Origin: Candidatus Segatella intestinihominis | GTDB taxonomy: Bacteria > Bacteroidota > Bacteroidia > Bacteroidales > Bacteroidaceae | DNA: 42,472 nucleotides | NCBI GenBank assembly: GCA_900548535.1 | Contig: URLG01000019.1 | Coordinates: 1-42,472 of the forward strand | Direction of reading: 5' to 3' | Shown: positions 32,093-40,981 of the stretch, piece by piece | Position numbering within the stretch: position 1 is the stretch's first letter | Layout of the letters: each line of letters begins with the position of its first letter | Made by a program: the position numbers and the translations under genes | Notes under the pieces: model-generated | Told to the model about the DNA's origin: nothing | What the model saw: the letters and a program-made list of their open reading frames with translations, nothing else | Database searches by the model: none

Positions 32093-34174
32093 ATGAAGAG
32101 ATTAATTTCAGCCGTGCTTCTCTCTGCTGCCGTGGCAATGCCTGCTATGGCGCAGAAGAGCAACAAGGTGCTGAGCAATGGCTATCCATTCGCTCAAGTA
32201 CCATTTACCAGTGTGAAGATTTCACAGAACACCTTCTGGGGTGCCCGCTTGCAGGCTGCCCAAAAGGTAACCATTCCTCTTGCCTTTAGCAAGTGCGAGA
32301 GTGAGCATCGCTACAAGAACTTTGAGATGGCTGCCTATACCTTGCAGCATCCTAATCACCCTGGGTTGAACACCAAGGAGTGGGATGTGAGCAAGTTTAT
32401 GGGTTTCTCTTTCGATGATACCGATGTATATAAGACCATTGAGGGAGCCAGCTATATCCTCCAGACTTATCCCGATAAGAAGCTGAAGGCTTACATCGAC
32501 AGCGTGCTCGATGTAGTGGGCGCAGCCCAGGAGCCAGATGGCTATCTCTATACCGCCCGCACCATCAACCCTCAGCATCCTCATGGCTGGAGTGGCAACA
32601 AGCGTTGGGAGAAGGAAGAGGTATTGAGCCATGAGCTTTACAACCTCGGACACATGGTGGATGCAGCTTGCGCCCACTATCAGGCTACGGGCAGCACCAA
32701 GTTCCTCAACATAGCCAAGCGTTATGCCGACTGCGTGGTGAAGGAAGTGGGACCAAAACCTGGTCAGGCTACCGTGGTGCCAGGTCATCAGATAGCAGAG
32801 ATGGCATTAGCTCGTCTCTATACCCTGACGGGAGAAAAGAAGTATCTCGATGAGGCTAAGTATCTCTTGGATTATCGTGGCAAGACCCATATCAAGGACC
32901 TCTATTCCCAGAGCGATAAGCCTATCTTGGAGCAGAAGGATGCCTGGGGCCATGCCGTGAGAGCGGGCTATATGTATGCAGGCATCGCCGATGTGGCAGC
33001 CCTTACACAGGATTCTGATTACATCAAGACCATCGACCGCATCTGGAATAACATTGTGAGCCGCAAGTATTATCTCACGGGTGGAGTGGGAGCTCGCCAT
33101 GCCGGAGAGGCTTTCGGCGCCGACTATGAGTTGCCTAACATGACGGCTTATAATGAGACTTGCGCTGCCATTTCTATGGTTTACCTCTTTGAGCGCATGT
33201 TCTTGCTGCATGGTGAGAGCAAGTATATCGACTGCTTGGAGCGTACCCTGTATAATGGCGTCATCTCAGGCATGAGCATGGACGGCGGTAGATTCTTCTA
33301 TCCTAACCCATTGTCGAGCGATGGCAAGTACAAGTTTAATGCCGATGGCAACACCACTCGCCAGCCATGGTTTGGCTGTGCATGCTGCCCTAGCAACTTG
33401 AGCCGTTTCATCCCATCCGTGCCTGGCTATCTCTATGGCGTGAAGGACAATAACATCTATGTAAACCTCTTTGCTGGCAACACCTCTACCATCAAAGTGG
33501 GCGGCAAGGATGTGGTATTGGAGGAGACCACAGAGTATCCATGGAATGGTGACATCAAGATTACGGTAAAGAAGAGCGCTGCCAAGAATGCCAACCTCTT
33601 GGTTCGCATCCCAGGCTGGGTAAAGAACCAGGTGGTGCCAAGCGACCTCTATCAGTATAGCGACAATGAGAAGCCAAGCTATAGCGTAACCGTAAATGGC
33701 AAGGCTGTGGAAGCTGACTTGGCAGCCAACAAGGGCTATCTGCCAGTGAAGGGCATCAAGAAGGGCGATGTGATCCGCATCCACTTCGATATGCCAGTGC
33801 GCACTGTGGTAGCCAACAAGAATGTTCTTGACGACCAGGACAAGGTAGCCGTAGAGCGCGGTCCATTGGTGTATTGCGCTGAGGCAGTGGATAATAGCAA
33901 TGAACCTGTGCTCCATGCCGTTATGCCAGAGAAGCCAAGCTTCACTCTCATTGACAACTACAGCATCCGGAACACGGAGACCAAGGGAGCCCCAGCCTTC
34001 ACCGTAAAGGCTATCGTTACCTCTCCAGCCCATGTTATCTATCAGAAGAAGGAGGGAGTGGTCGCTGTAGATTGCACACCTCTCACCCTGATTCCTTACT
34101 ATGCATGGAATCATCGTGGAGCCAACCAGATGAATGTCTGGTTCTATCAGACATTGAAGTTTATGGAGAAGTAA
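32093..34174 (+). CDS. GH127 beta-L-arabinofuranosidase
   Basis: An exported 693-residue glycoside hydrolase of family GH127 (formerly DUF1680). Signal peptide is MKRLISAVLLSAAVAMPAMA. The catalytic helical barrel spans about 35-450 and beta domains follow to about 680. In HypBA1 of Bifidobacterium a zinc-bound cysteine is the nucleophile, with Glu338, Cys340, Cys415, Cys417 and Cys418. Here the same set appears with the same spacing: Glu355 and Cys357 (NETC), Cys429, Cys431 and Cys432 (GCACCPSNL). The enzyme is therefore predicted to release beta-L-arabinofuranose, with Cys431 as nucleophile. It ends the GH97-GH127 operon and is followed by two terminator-like hairpins. Confidence 0.92.
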   Translation: MKRLISAVLLSAAVAMPAMAQKSNKVLSNGYPFAQVPFTSVKISQNTFWGARLQAAQKVTIPLAFSKCESEHRYKNFEMAAYTLQHPNHPGLNTKEWDVSKFMGFSFDDTDVYKTIEGASYILQTYPDKKLKAYIDSVLDVVGAAQEPDGYLYTARTINPQHPHGWSGNKRWEKEEVLSHELYNLGHMVDAACAHYQATGSTKFLNIAKRYADCVVKEVGPKPGQATVVPGHQIAEMALARLYTLTGEKKYLDEAKYLLDYRGKTHIKDLYSQSDKPILEQKDAWGHAVRAGYMYAGIADVAALTQDSDYIKTIDRIWNNIVSRKYYLTGGVGARHAGEAFGADYELPNMTAYNETCAAISMVYLFERMFLLHGESKYIDCLERTLYNGVISGMSMDGGRFFYPNPLSSDGKYKFNADGNTTRQPWFGCACCPSNLSRFIPSVPGYLYGVKDNNIYVNLFAGNTSTIKVGGKDVVLEETTEYPWNGDIKITVKKSAAKNANLLVRIPGWVKNQVVPSDLYQYSDNEKPSYSVTVNGKAVEADLAANKGYLPVKGIKKGDVIRIHFDMPVRTVVANKNVLDDQDKVAVERGPLVYCAEAVDNSNEPVLHAVMPEKPSFTLIDNYSIRNTETKGAPAFTVKAIVTSPAHVIYQKKEGVVAVDCTPLTLIPYYAWNHRGANQMNVWFYQTLKFMEK

Positions 34175-34184
34175 AAATATATCG

Positions 34185-34236
34185 ATAAGTCGTGGAAATC
34201 TATTGAAAATAACAGATTCCACGACTTATTTTTTTT
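34185..34236 (+). terminator. Terminator after GH127 gene
   Basis: ATAAGTCGTGGAAATCT (34185-34201) pairs with AGATTCCACGACTTAT (34214-34229), followed by a long T-run. Confidence 0.92.
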
Positions 34237-34266
34237 GTCAACTGCGGAAATGAAAACGGTCCAACT

Positions 34267-34316
34267 AAGGAAATTTAACATGGAAAAGTGTTCTTCTGTT
34301 AAATATTCCTTTTTTT
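34267..34316 (+). terminator. Second terminator-like hairpin before PP2C-like gene
   Basis: AAGGAAATTTAAC (34267-34279) pairs with GTTAAATATTCCTT (34298-34311) with small mismatches, followed by a T-run. It may be a back-up terminator. Confidence 0.65.
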
Positions 34317-34350
34317 ATGGCAGAAAATAGTCCAAGTGCAGATAATATCG

Positions 34351-34358
34351 TATATTTG
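34351..34358 (+). promoter_or_regulatory. -7 element abutting PP2C-like start codon
   Basis: TATATTTG is followed by TGGT and then the ATG at 34363. This predicts a leaderless or nearly leaderless transcript and supports the shorter start. Confidence 0.5.
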
Positions 34359-34362
34359 TGGT

Positions 34363-35154
34363 ATGAAGATTATAGAAAAGAATATCATAGGCAAGAAGAG
34401 CCCGGAGACTTGCGAGGACGGACTGGTCATCACAGATGACTTCATCGCCGTGATAGACGGCAGCACCAGCAAGACTCCCAAGCATCTTTCACCCGATATG
34501 AAGAACGGCAGATATGCCATGACGCTCATATCGGAATATATCCAGCAAGAGCTGAAGCCCGATGCCTCGGTGGATGATTTCTGCCAAGGCATCACGGCGT
34601 ATATATCTAATAAGGTGTACCAACCGATGGGCATCACGGAGCAATTGCGCCAGCATCCCGAGGAGCGACTCACTGCCTCAGCCATCATCTATAGCCAGCA
34701 GCGAAAGGAGATATGGATGGTAGGCGACTGCCAAGCCATCATCGGTGGTAGGCTCTATGATAACTCCAAGCCCTACGAGCAGAAGATAGCCCAGCAACGA
34801 GTGGCTCTTATCCAGCTAGGCATAGCTTCAGCCGGTGCTCGCAAATGCATCGAACCTCTGCTGATAGAGGCTATGCTGGGAGGGCAGAACAAGACTTATG
34901 CCGTGATAGATGGCTTTCCTATCTACCGAGAGGGCGTGAAGGTCGTGTCATTGGAAAAGGATTCCCAAGAGATCGTCTTGGCAAGCGATGGCTATCCTTT
35001 CTTGAAGCCAAGCTTGGCTGAGAGCGAGGCTGCCCTGGAACATCTCATCGCCCATGACCCTCAGTGCATCCATGAGTTCATAGCCACCAAGGGTTTGGTG
35101 GCAGGCAACAAGAGCTTCGATGACCGCACTTATGTGCGATTTCTTCGAGCCTGA
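34363..35154 (+). CDS. PP2C-like phosphatase-fold protein
   Basis: A 263-residue cytosolic protein. I use the ATG at 34363 rather than one nine codons earlier, because a -7 promoter element lies between them. Features match the PP2C metal-dependent phosphatase fold in order: FIAVIDGSTS (Asp-Gly metal site), TASAIIYSQQRKEIWMVGDCQAIIG (the GDS-like strand), EIVLASDGYPFL (SDG metal Asp) and KSFDDRTYVRFL (final Asp pair). No kinase or sensor domain is attached. Members remove phosphate from Ser/Thr of proteins; its target is unknown. It stands alone between the GH127 and GH2 genes. Confidence 0.7.
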   Translation: MKIIEKNIIGKKSPETCEDGLVITDDFIAVIDGSTSKTPKHLSPDMKNGRYAMTLISEYIQQELKPDASVDDFCQGITAYISNKVYQPMGITEQLRQHPEERLTASAIIYSQQRKEIWMVGDCQAIIGGRLYDNSKPYEQKIAQQRVALIQLGIASAGARKCIEPLLIEAMLGGQNKTYAVIDGFPIYREGVKVVSLEKDSQEIVLASDGYPFLKPSLAESEAALEHLIAHDPQCIHEFIATKGLVAGNKSFDDRTYVRFLRA

Positions 35155-35192
35155 ACAGAAGGGAGCCGTAGAAACGTTGTCATCGACCTGTC

Positions 35193-35297
35193 ATGAAATC
35201 CCTGTGGCAGGACAATGTATATCGCATAGTGCTCAAATCGAATGGGAATGCCGCAATGGTAAAGACAAGTTATTGCTTCGTTACATTGAAAAAATAA
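35193..35297 (+). other. Short open frame in PP2C-like/GH2 gap
   Basis: A 34-codon frame (MKSLWQDNVYRIVLKSNGNA...) lies in the 241-bp gap between the PP2C-like and GH2 genes. There is no promoter of its own, and it may be chance or a remnant. The rest of the gap holds the promoter of the GH2 gene. Confidence 0.2.
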
Positions 35298-35339
35298 TAA
35301 AAATATAGGTGGCATTGCTTGATTCTGAATAAAAATGTA

Positions 35340-35347
35340 TATCTTTG
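35340..35347 (+). promoter_or_regulatory. -7 element for GH2 gene
   Basis: TATCTTTG lies 48 bp before the ATG at 35396. A TTG-containing -33-like element lies about 22 bp upstream. Confidence 0.55.
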
Positions 35348-35395
35348 CATAGTCTTAAGAATAAACAACAAAACATAAGAAAACCGTTATAAAAT

Positions 35396-38300
35396 ATGAA
35401 ACAAAGACTGTTCATCACTTTGGGTATGGCTAGTTTAGCCTTGATGGCATTTGGCGCGCAGAAACCGAAGACCGTCAAGAAGGCGCAAAAGACAGCGACC
35501 GCTCAGCTTCCTGCTTATACCGAGTGGCACGACCTGCAGGTCAATGCCATCAATCGTTTCCCTTTGCATACCTCTTTCTTTACGTATGCATCGGGCGAAG
35601 TGCCAGCTTCTGGCAAGGCTGATATGACCAAGAGTAAGAACTTCCTCTCGCTGGATGGCATCTGGAAGTTTAAGTGGGTGGAGAATGCCGACCAGCGTCC
35701 TACCGACTTCTATAAGGCTGATCTCGATGACTCGCAGTGGGGCACCATCCCGATGCCAGGCAACTGGGAGATGAATGGCTATGGACAGCCTGAGTATGTG
35801 AATGTCGGATTTGCATGGCGTGGACATTTCGACCAGCAGCCACCTGCCGTACCAACCAAGGACAATCATGTAGGCTCTTATCGCCGCATCATCGACATCC
35901 CTGAGGATTGGGATGGCAAGCAGGTTATAGCCCACTTTGGTAGCGTTACCTCCAACATCTATCTCTATGTGAATGGCAAGTTTGTGGGCTATGCCGAGGA
36001 TAGCAAGGTGGCAGCAGAGTTTGACATTACACCTTATTTAAATAAAGGCAAGAATCTCATTGCCTTCCAAACCTTTCGCTGGTGCGATGGCTCTTGGGAT
36101 GAAGACCAAGACTTTTGGCGCTTGAGCGGTGTGGCTCGTCAGAGCTATCTCTTTGCTCGTGATGCCAAGGTGCAGTTGCAGGACATCCGAGTTACTCCAG
36201 ACCTCGTAAACGACTACAAGGACGGTGTGCTCAACATCAAGACTACCGTCAAGGGCAATCCTGTGGTCATCTATCAGTTGCATGACAATGTAACGGGCGA
36301 TGTCATCCTCCAGAAAAAGGTACAGGCAGTGAAGGGCAAGGCAGACTGCACATTGGAGATACCAAATCCTAAGAAGTGGACCGCCGAGACGCCTAATCTC
36401 TATACCCTCCATACCATCTTGGGCTATAAGGACAAGCAGAAGAACGCCGTGGTGGGCACTAGCGTAACCCCAGTGAAGGTGGGATTCCGCAAGGTGGAAA
36501 TCAAGGACAAGCAGTTCTTGGTGAATGGTCAGCCTGTGCTCATCAAGGGTGCCGACCGTCATGAGATGGATCCTGATGGCGGCTATGTAGTGAGCGAGGA
36601 GCGTATGATACAGGATATCAAGATTATGAAGCGCCTGAACATTAATGCTGTTCGTACCTGCCATTATCCAGATGATCCTCGCTGGTATGAACTCTGTGAT
36701 GAATATGGCATCTATCTTGTGGCTGAGGCTAACCAAGAGAGCCATGGTTTTGGCTATGGCAATGATGCTGCGGCAGGCAAGCCTATGTTTGCCAAGCAAA
36801 TCATGGAGCGCAATCAGCACAATGTGTCTCTCTTCTATAATCATCCTAGCATCGTAACTTGGAGTTTGGGTAATGAAACCAAGATGAGCAGCAACTTCCT
36901 GAAGGCTTATCAGTGGATCAAGAGTCAAGACGCTAGTCGCCCTGTACAGTATGAGCAGGCAGGAACTGGAGAGGGCACCGACATCTTCTGCCCGATGTAT
37001 TATACCGTGGATGATTGCGAGAAGTATAGCAAAAATCCGACTAGCACCAAGCCGCTCATCCAGTGCGAGTATAACCACACAATGGGCAACTCTGGTGGCA
37101 ATCTCAAGGACTACTGGGACTTGATTCGCAAGTATCCTATCTTCCAGGGCGGATTCGACTGGGACTTCGTGGACCAGGCTTTGCATCGCCAGATATTGGA
37201 ACCTATGACTATCGATGCGGATCGACTGAATAATAATCAGTTGCGCAAGATAGAGTATACATACGGTGGTGATTACAACAATTACGACCCTAGCGACAAT
37301 AACTTCAATTGCAATGGTATCATCGGTCCAGACCGCCAGCTCAATCCTCATGCATATGAGCTAGCCTATCAGTATCAGAGCATCTGGACCAAGATGAAGG
37401 ATGCCCAGAAGGGCGAGGTGGAGATATATAATGAGAACTTCTTCCGCAACCTGAGCAACTACATGTTGGAGTGGCAGTTGTTGGCTAATGGCGAGGTAAA
37501 GGAGCAGGGCACTATCAATGAGCTAGATGTGGATGCCCAGCAAACCAAGACTTATACCATCCCTTATAGCTTGGCTGGTACTGAGGGCAAGGAAGTATTG
37601 CTCAATCTCGACTTTAAGTTGAAGAAAGCAGAGCCATTGATGCATGCTGGTCAGGTGGTGGCTTATGCCCAGTTGCCAGTTTCAGGCAAGAAGAGCTACT
37701 GCCAGGCAGAGAACGCTGAGGGCAAGAGCTGCTGCGACAAGGCAAGTAAGGGCAAGGTGGTGAAGCAGAAGATGAAACTCGTGGATGACGAGAAGAAGTC
37801 TGACTGCATCGAGGTCGCTACCAAGGACATCACGCTCAAGGTGAATCGCAAGACAGGACTCATCTCTGAGTACGCATACCAAGGCAAGTCTTTGCTCGGT
37901 GAGGGCGGTACCTTGAAGCCAAACTTCTGGCGTGCCCCGACTGATAACGATATGGGTGCCAACCAGCAGAAGAACATGCAGGCTTGGAAGAACCCACAGA
38001 TGAATATCAAGGGAGTGGCTGTGGAACAAGACAAGAAGGTCAACACCGTCAGCATCTGTGCCGTATACGAGATGCCAGAGGTAAAGGGCGAGTTGACCCT
38101 CACTTATCTTTTTGAGGCTAACACCGGCAAGCTGGATGTAACCGAAGACTTCGCCGCTACCGATGGAGCCAAGGTGAGCGATATGTTCCGTTTCGGTATG
38201 CTGATGCAGTTGCCTTACGCCATGGAGCAGAGCCAATATTATGGTCGTGGTCCTATCGAAAACTATAGCGACCGCAAGGAGTGCATGCGCCTTGGCATCT

Positions 38301-38659
38301 ACACTGATGATGCCGACAACCAGTACTTCCCATACATTCGTCCGCAGGAGAGTGGTACCAAGAGTGATATGCGCTGGTGGAAGCAGACCGATGGTTCCGG
38401 CTTCGGACTGAAGGTGATGGCTTGCCGTCCATTCTATGCTAGTGCCCTCCACTTCGATACAGAGGAACTAGACGATGGTAACGAGAAGGAGCAGCGCCAC
38501 AGCTTCAATCTGAAGAAGTCAAAATACACCAATCTCTTCCTCGATGGAGAGCACATGGGCGTGGCTGGCGAAAATTCTTGGGGTGCTTGGCCTCTGGAGA
38601 AATATCGCATCCATTATGGCAATAAGGCGTTCAAATTTAGCCTGATGCCAGTAAAATAG
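35396..38659 (+). CDS. GH2 beta-galactosidase, LacZ-like
   Basis: An exported 1087-residue enzyme hydrolysing terminal beta-galactosides. Signal peptide is MKQRLFITLGMASLALMAFG. Domain order is the five-domain LacZ plan: sugar-binding jelly roll (about 60-260), Ig-like (about 262-375), TIM barrel (about 377-680), a second Ig-like (about 690-800) and Bgal_small_N (about 805-1085). Catalytic residues are seen: acid/base Glu494 in WSLGNETK and nucleophile Glu558 in IQCEYNHTMGN. An unusual Cys-rich, Lys-rich segment (Cys769, Cys779, Cys780, Cys804) sits just before Bgal_small_N. The export signal suggests periplasmic or surface action on galactan or arabinogalactan fragments rather than lactose use in the cytosol. 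Confidence 0.93.
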   Translation: MKQRLFITLGMASLALMAFGAQKPKTVKKAQKTATAQLPAYTEWHDLQVNAINRFPLHTSFFTYASGEVPASGKADMTKSKNFLSLDGIWKFKWVENADQRPTDFYKADLDDSQWGTIPMPGNWEMNGYGQPEYVNVGFAWRGHFDQQPPAVPTKDNHVGSYRRIIDIPEDWDGKQVIAHFGSVTSNIYLYVNGKFVGYAEDSKVAAEFDITPYLNKGKNLIAFQTFRWCDGSWDEDQDFWRLSGVARQSYLFARDAKVQLQDIRVTPDLVNDYKDGVLNIKTTVKGNPVVIYQLHDNVTGDVILQKKVQAVKGKADCTLEIPNPKKWTAETPNLYTLHTILGYKDKQKNAVVGTSVTPVKVGFRKVEIKDKQFLVNGQPVLIKGADRHEMDPDGGYVVSEERMIQDIKIMKRLNINAVRTCHYPDDPRWYELCDEYGIYLVAEANQESHGFGYGNDAAAGKPMFAKQIMERNQHNVSLFYNHPSIVTWSLGNETKMSSNFLKAYQWIKSQDASRPVQYEQAGTGEGTDIFCPMYYTVDDCEKYSKNPTSTKPLIQCEYNHTMGNSGGNLKDYWDLIRKYPIFQGGFDWDFVDQALHRQILEPMTIDADRLNNNQLRKIEYTYGGDYNNYDPSDNNFNCNGIIGPDRQLNPHAYELAYQYQSIWTKMKDAQKGEVEIYNENFFRNLSNYMLEWQLLANGEVKEQGTINELDVDAQQTKTYTIPYSLAGTEGKEVLLNLDFKLKKAEPLMHAGQVVAYAQLPVSGKKSYCQAENAEGKSCCDKASKGKVVKQKMKLVDDEKKSDCIEVATKDITLKVNRKTGLISEYAYQGKSLLGEGGTLKPNFWRAPTDNDMGANQQKNMQAWKNPQMNIKGVAVEQDKKVNTVSICAVYEMPEVKGELTLTYLFEANTGKLDVTEDFAATDGAKVSDMFRFGMLMQLPYAMEQSQYYGRGPIENYSDRKECMRLGIYTDDADNQYFPYIRPQESGTKSDMRWWKQTDGSGFGLKVMACRPFYASALHFDTEELDDGNEKEQRHSFNLKKSKYTNLFLDGEHMGVAGENSWGAWPLEKYRIHYGNKAFKFSLMPVK

Positions 38660-38705
38660 TGGATAAAACGGCTAATTTAGAACATTATCCAATTTATTAT
38701 AGCAG

Positions 38706-38736
38706 AAAATCCACCTCATGAGGGGTGGATTTTTTG
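38706..38736 (+). terminator. Terminator after GH2 gene
   Basis: AAATCCACC pairs with GGTGGATTT around TCATGAGG, followed by TTT. The T-run merges into the -7 element of the next gene. Confidence 0.88.
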
Positions 38737-38744
38737 TATCTTTG
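38737..38744 (+). promoter_or_regulatory. -7 element for GH51 gene
   Basis: TATCTTTG begins directly at the end of the GH2 terminator and lies 102 bp before the ATG at 38847. Confidence 0.5.
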
Positions 38745-38846
38745 CACCGTGAGTGAGGATGCCTATATATATAATAAGGTGTCTCGCTACAAGAAAATGT
38801 TTCATGAGTAAAAATCATAAACCTATAAAACAATAATAACGTAGAT

Positions 38847-40784
38847 ATGAGAAAAACGAAATTTTTCGCAGCCATGCTGATGGCGATGGCATCACTCGGT
38901 GCTTACGCTCAGCATCAGTTTAACGTACAGGCCAACAAGCCTGGAGTAGAAATTCAGCCTACCATGTATGGTATCTTCTTCGAGGATATCAACTTTGGTG
39001 CCGATGGTGGTCTCTATGCCGAGATGGTGGAAAACCGCTCTTTCGAGTTCCCACAGCGCCTGATGGGTTGGAATACATTTGGTAATGTAACCGTAAGCGA
39101 TGTGAAGCCTGCCTTCCCTCGCAATCCTCACTATGTAACTTTGGAGACTGCTGGCGCTCGTGAGAAGCAGACTGGTCTTGAGAACCGTGGCTTCTTCGGC
39201 ATGGGACTGAAGAAGGACATGAAGTATGACTTCTCAGTATATGCTCGCTTGCATCTCATCAATGGCAAAGAGGCTAAGTTCCGTGTAGAGATAGTAGACT
39301 CTAAGAATAATGTGGTAGACAAGCAGAGCGTTACCGTGACCAACAACAAGTGGCAGAGGGTAACCGCTACGCTCACCTCCAATGTTACAGACCCTAAGGG
39401 ACTGATGCGTATCTTCTTGGAGGGAACAGAGAGCGTAGATCTCGACCATATCTCCCTCTTCCCAGAGGACAACTGGCATGGACTCCGTGCCGACTTGGTG
39501 CAGGATCTCGCCGACTTGCATCCTGGTGTGTTCCGTTTCCCTGGTGGATGTATCGTAGAGGGTACCGACCTTGACACTCGCTATGAGTGGAAGAACAGCG
39601 TGGGCGCTCCAGAGAATCGCCCATTGAATGAGAACCGCTGGAGAGATACCTTTCCATATCGCCTCTATCCTAATTATTATCAGTCATTGGGATTGGGCTT
39701 CTATGAGTACTTCCTCCTCTCTGAGAAGATTGGTGCCGAGCCATTGCCTATCCTCTCTGTAGGTTTGGCTTGCCAGTATCAGAATAGTGATGATGACAAG
39801 AATGCTCACGTGGCAGTGGACGACTTGCAGAGCTATATCGACGACGCCTTGGATCTCATCGAGTTTGCCAACGGTCCTGTTACCTCTAAGTGGGGTAAGC
39901 TTCGTGCCGATATGGGTCATCCTGCACCATTCAACCTGAAGCAGATTGGTATTGGTAACGAGCAGTGGGGTCCTATGTATCCTGAGCGCCTCCAGAAGTT
40001 TATGGAGCAGATTCGTGCCAAGTATCCTAAGATGAAGATCTGTGGTTCATCTGGTCCTTCTGCCGATGGCAAGGACTTTGACTATGGTTGGGAGCAGATG
40101 CGCAAGCTGAAGACCGACCTCGTGGATGAGCACTACTATAAGAGCCCAGAGTGGTTCCGTGAGAATGCCAACCGCTATGACAATTACGATCGCAAGGGTC
40201 CTAAGGTATTTGCCGGCGAATATGCAGCCCATGCCACCAACGACCCTAACTCTTGGGAGGCAGCTCTCTCTGAGGCAGCCTTCATGACAGGCTTGGAGCG
40301 CAATGCCGACGTGGTATATCAGGCTACATACGCACCTCTCTTTGCTCATGTAGAGGGATGGCAGTGGCGTCCAGACCTCATCTGGTTCGACAACCTCACC
40401 TCTGTTCGCTCAGCCAACTACTATGTACAGCAGCTCTACGGACTGAACAAGGGTACCAATGTGCTCTCTCTTACAGAGAATGGCAAGGCTGTAGAGGGCA
40501 AGGACGGTCTCTATGCCACCGCTTGCTATGACAAGAACACCAAGAGCTATATTGTGAAGATCGCCAACACCTCTAACGAGGAGAAGGACATCAAAGTAAC
40601 CTTCAATGGCATCAAGAGCTTGAAGGCAGGCAAGGTAACCTTGCTCCATGCCGATGACATCCAGGCAGAAAACAAGATTGATAACAAGAACGTAGTGGTA
40701 CCAGTCGTATCCGATGCACAGGCCAATGGCAATGTGCTGAATGTAAAGATGAAGCCAAATAGCTTCGTGGTATATCGCTTCTAA
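38847..40784 (+). CDS. GH51 alpha-L-arabinofuranosidase
   Basis: An exported 645-residue enzyme releasing alpha-L-arabinofuranose from arabinoxylan, arabinan or arabinogalactan. Signal peptide is MRKTKFFAAMLMAMASLGAYAQ. The start of the barrel (MYGIFFEDINFGADGGLYAEMVENRSFE) is typical of GH51. A CBM4-like beta-sandwich is inserted at about 85-205 (TVTNNKWQRVTATLTSN). The acid/base is Glu372 in GIGNEQWGPMY and the nucleophile Glu458 in FAGEYAAH. A C-terminal beta domain ends the protein (about 525-645). It is a single-gene unit with its own promoter and terminator, next to the GH2 gene, with which it would act on arabinose- and galactose-bearing glycans. Confidence 0.94.
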   Translation: MRKTKFFAAMLMAMASLGAYAQHQFNVQANKPGVEIQPTMYGIFFEDINFGADGGLYAEMVENRSFEFPQRLMGWNTFGNVTVSDVKPAFPRNPHYVTLETAGAREKQTGLENRGFFGMGLKKDMKYDFSVYARLHLINGKEAKFRVEIVDSKNNVVDKQSVTVTNNKWQRVTATLTSNVTDPKGLMRIFLEGTESVDLDHISLFPEDNWHGLRADLVQDLADLHPGVFRFPGGCIVEGTDLDTRYEWKNSVGAPENRPLNENRWRDTFPYRLYPNYYQSLGLGFYEYFLLSEKIGAEPLPILSVGLACQYQNSDDDKNAHVAVDDLQSYIDDALDLIEFANGPVTSKWGKLRADMGHPAPFNLKQIGIGNEQWGPMYPERLQKFMEQIRAKYPKMKICGSSGPSADGKDFDYGWEQMRKLKTDLVDEHYYKSPEWFRENANRYDNYDRKGPKVFAGEYAAHATNDPNSWEAALSEAAFMTGLERNADVVYQATYAPLFAHVEGWQWRPDLIWFDNLTSVRSANYYVQQLYGLNKGTNVLSLTENGKAVEGKDGLYATACYDKNTKSYIVKIANTSNEEKDIKVTFNGIKSLKAGKVTLLHADDIQAENKIDNKNVVVPVVSDAQANGNVLNVKMKPNSFVVYRF

Positions 40785-40826
40785 AAACGAGCAAGTGTTT
40801 AAGTTAAGATTATATTTATTCTAGTT

Positions 40827-40864
40827 AAAATCCCTTGTAACTTCGGTAGCAGGGGATTTTTTCT
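40827..40864 (+). terminator. Terminator after GH51 gene
   Basis: AAAATCCC (40827-40834) pairs with GGGATTTT near 40853-40860, followed by a T-run. Confidence 0.82.
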
Positions 40865-40893
40865 TATCTAAATCTTCGAAAAACGTAGAAATA

Positions 40894-40925
40894 TTTGCCC
40901 ACTCCACAAATTATTTGTATATTTG
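40894..40925 (+). promoter_or_regulatory. Bacteroidetes promoter for MORN-repeat gene
   Basis: TTTG (40894-40897), a 20-bp spacer and TATATTTG (40918-40925). The ATG at 40982 is 56 bp downstream. Confidence 0.72.
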
Positions 40926-40981
40926 CACGCGATAAAGTAATCATTCTAAGAAAATTGTATTTTAAAACTAAGCTATAAGGT

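Noticed and set aside
36038..37351. Long open frame opposite the GH2 gene
   Set aside because: It is antisense to a clear enzyme with intact active site, has no recognisable domain or promoter, and reflects the codon pattern of the real gene.
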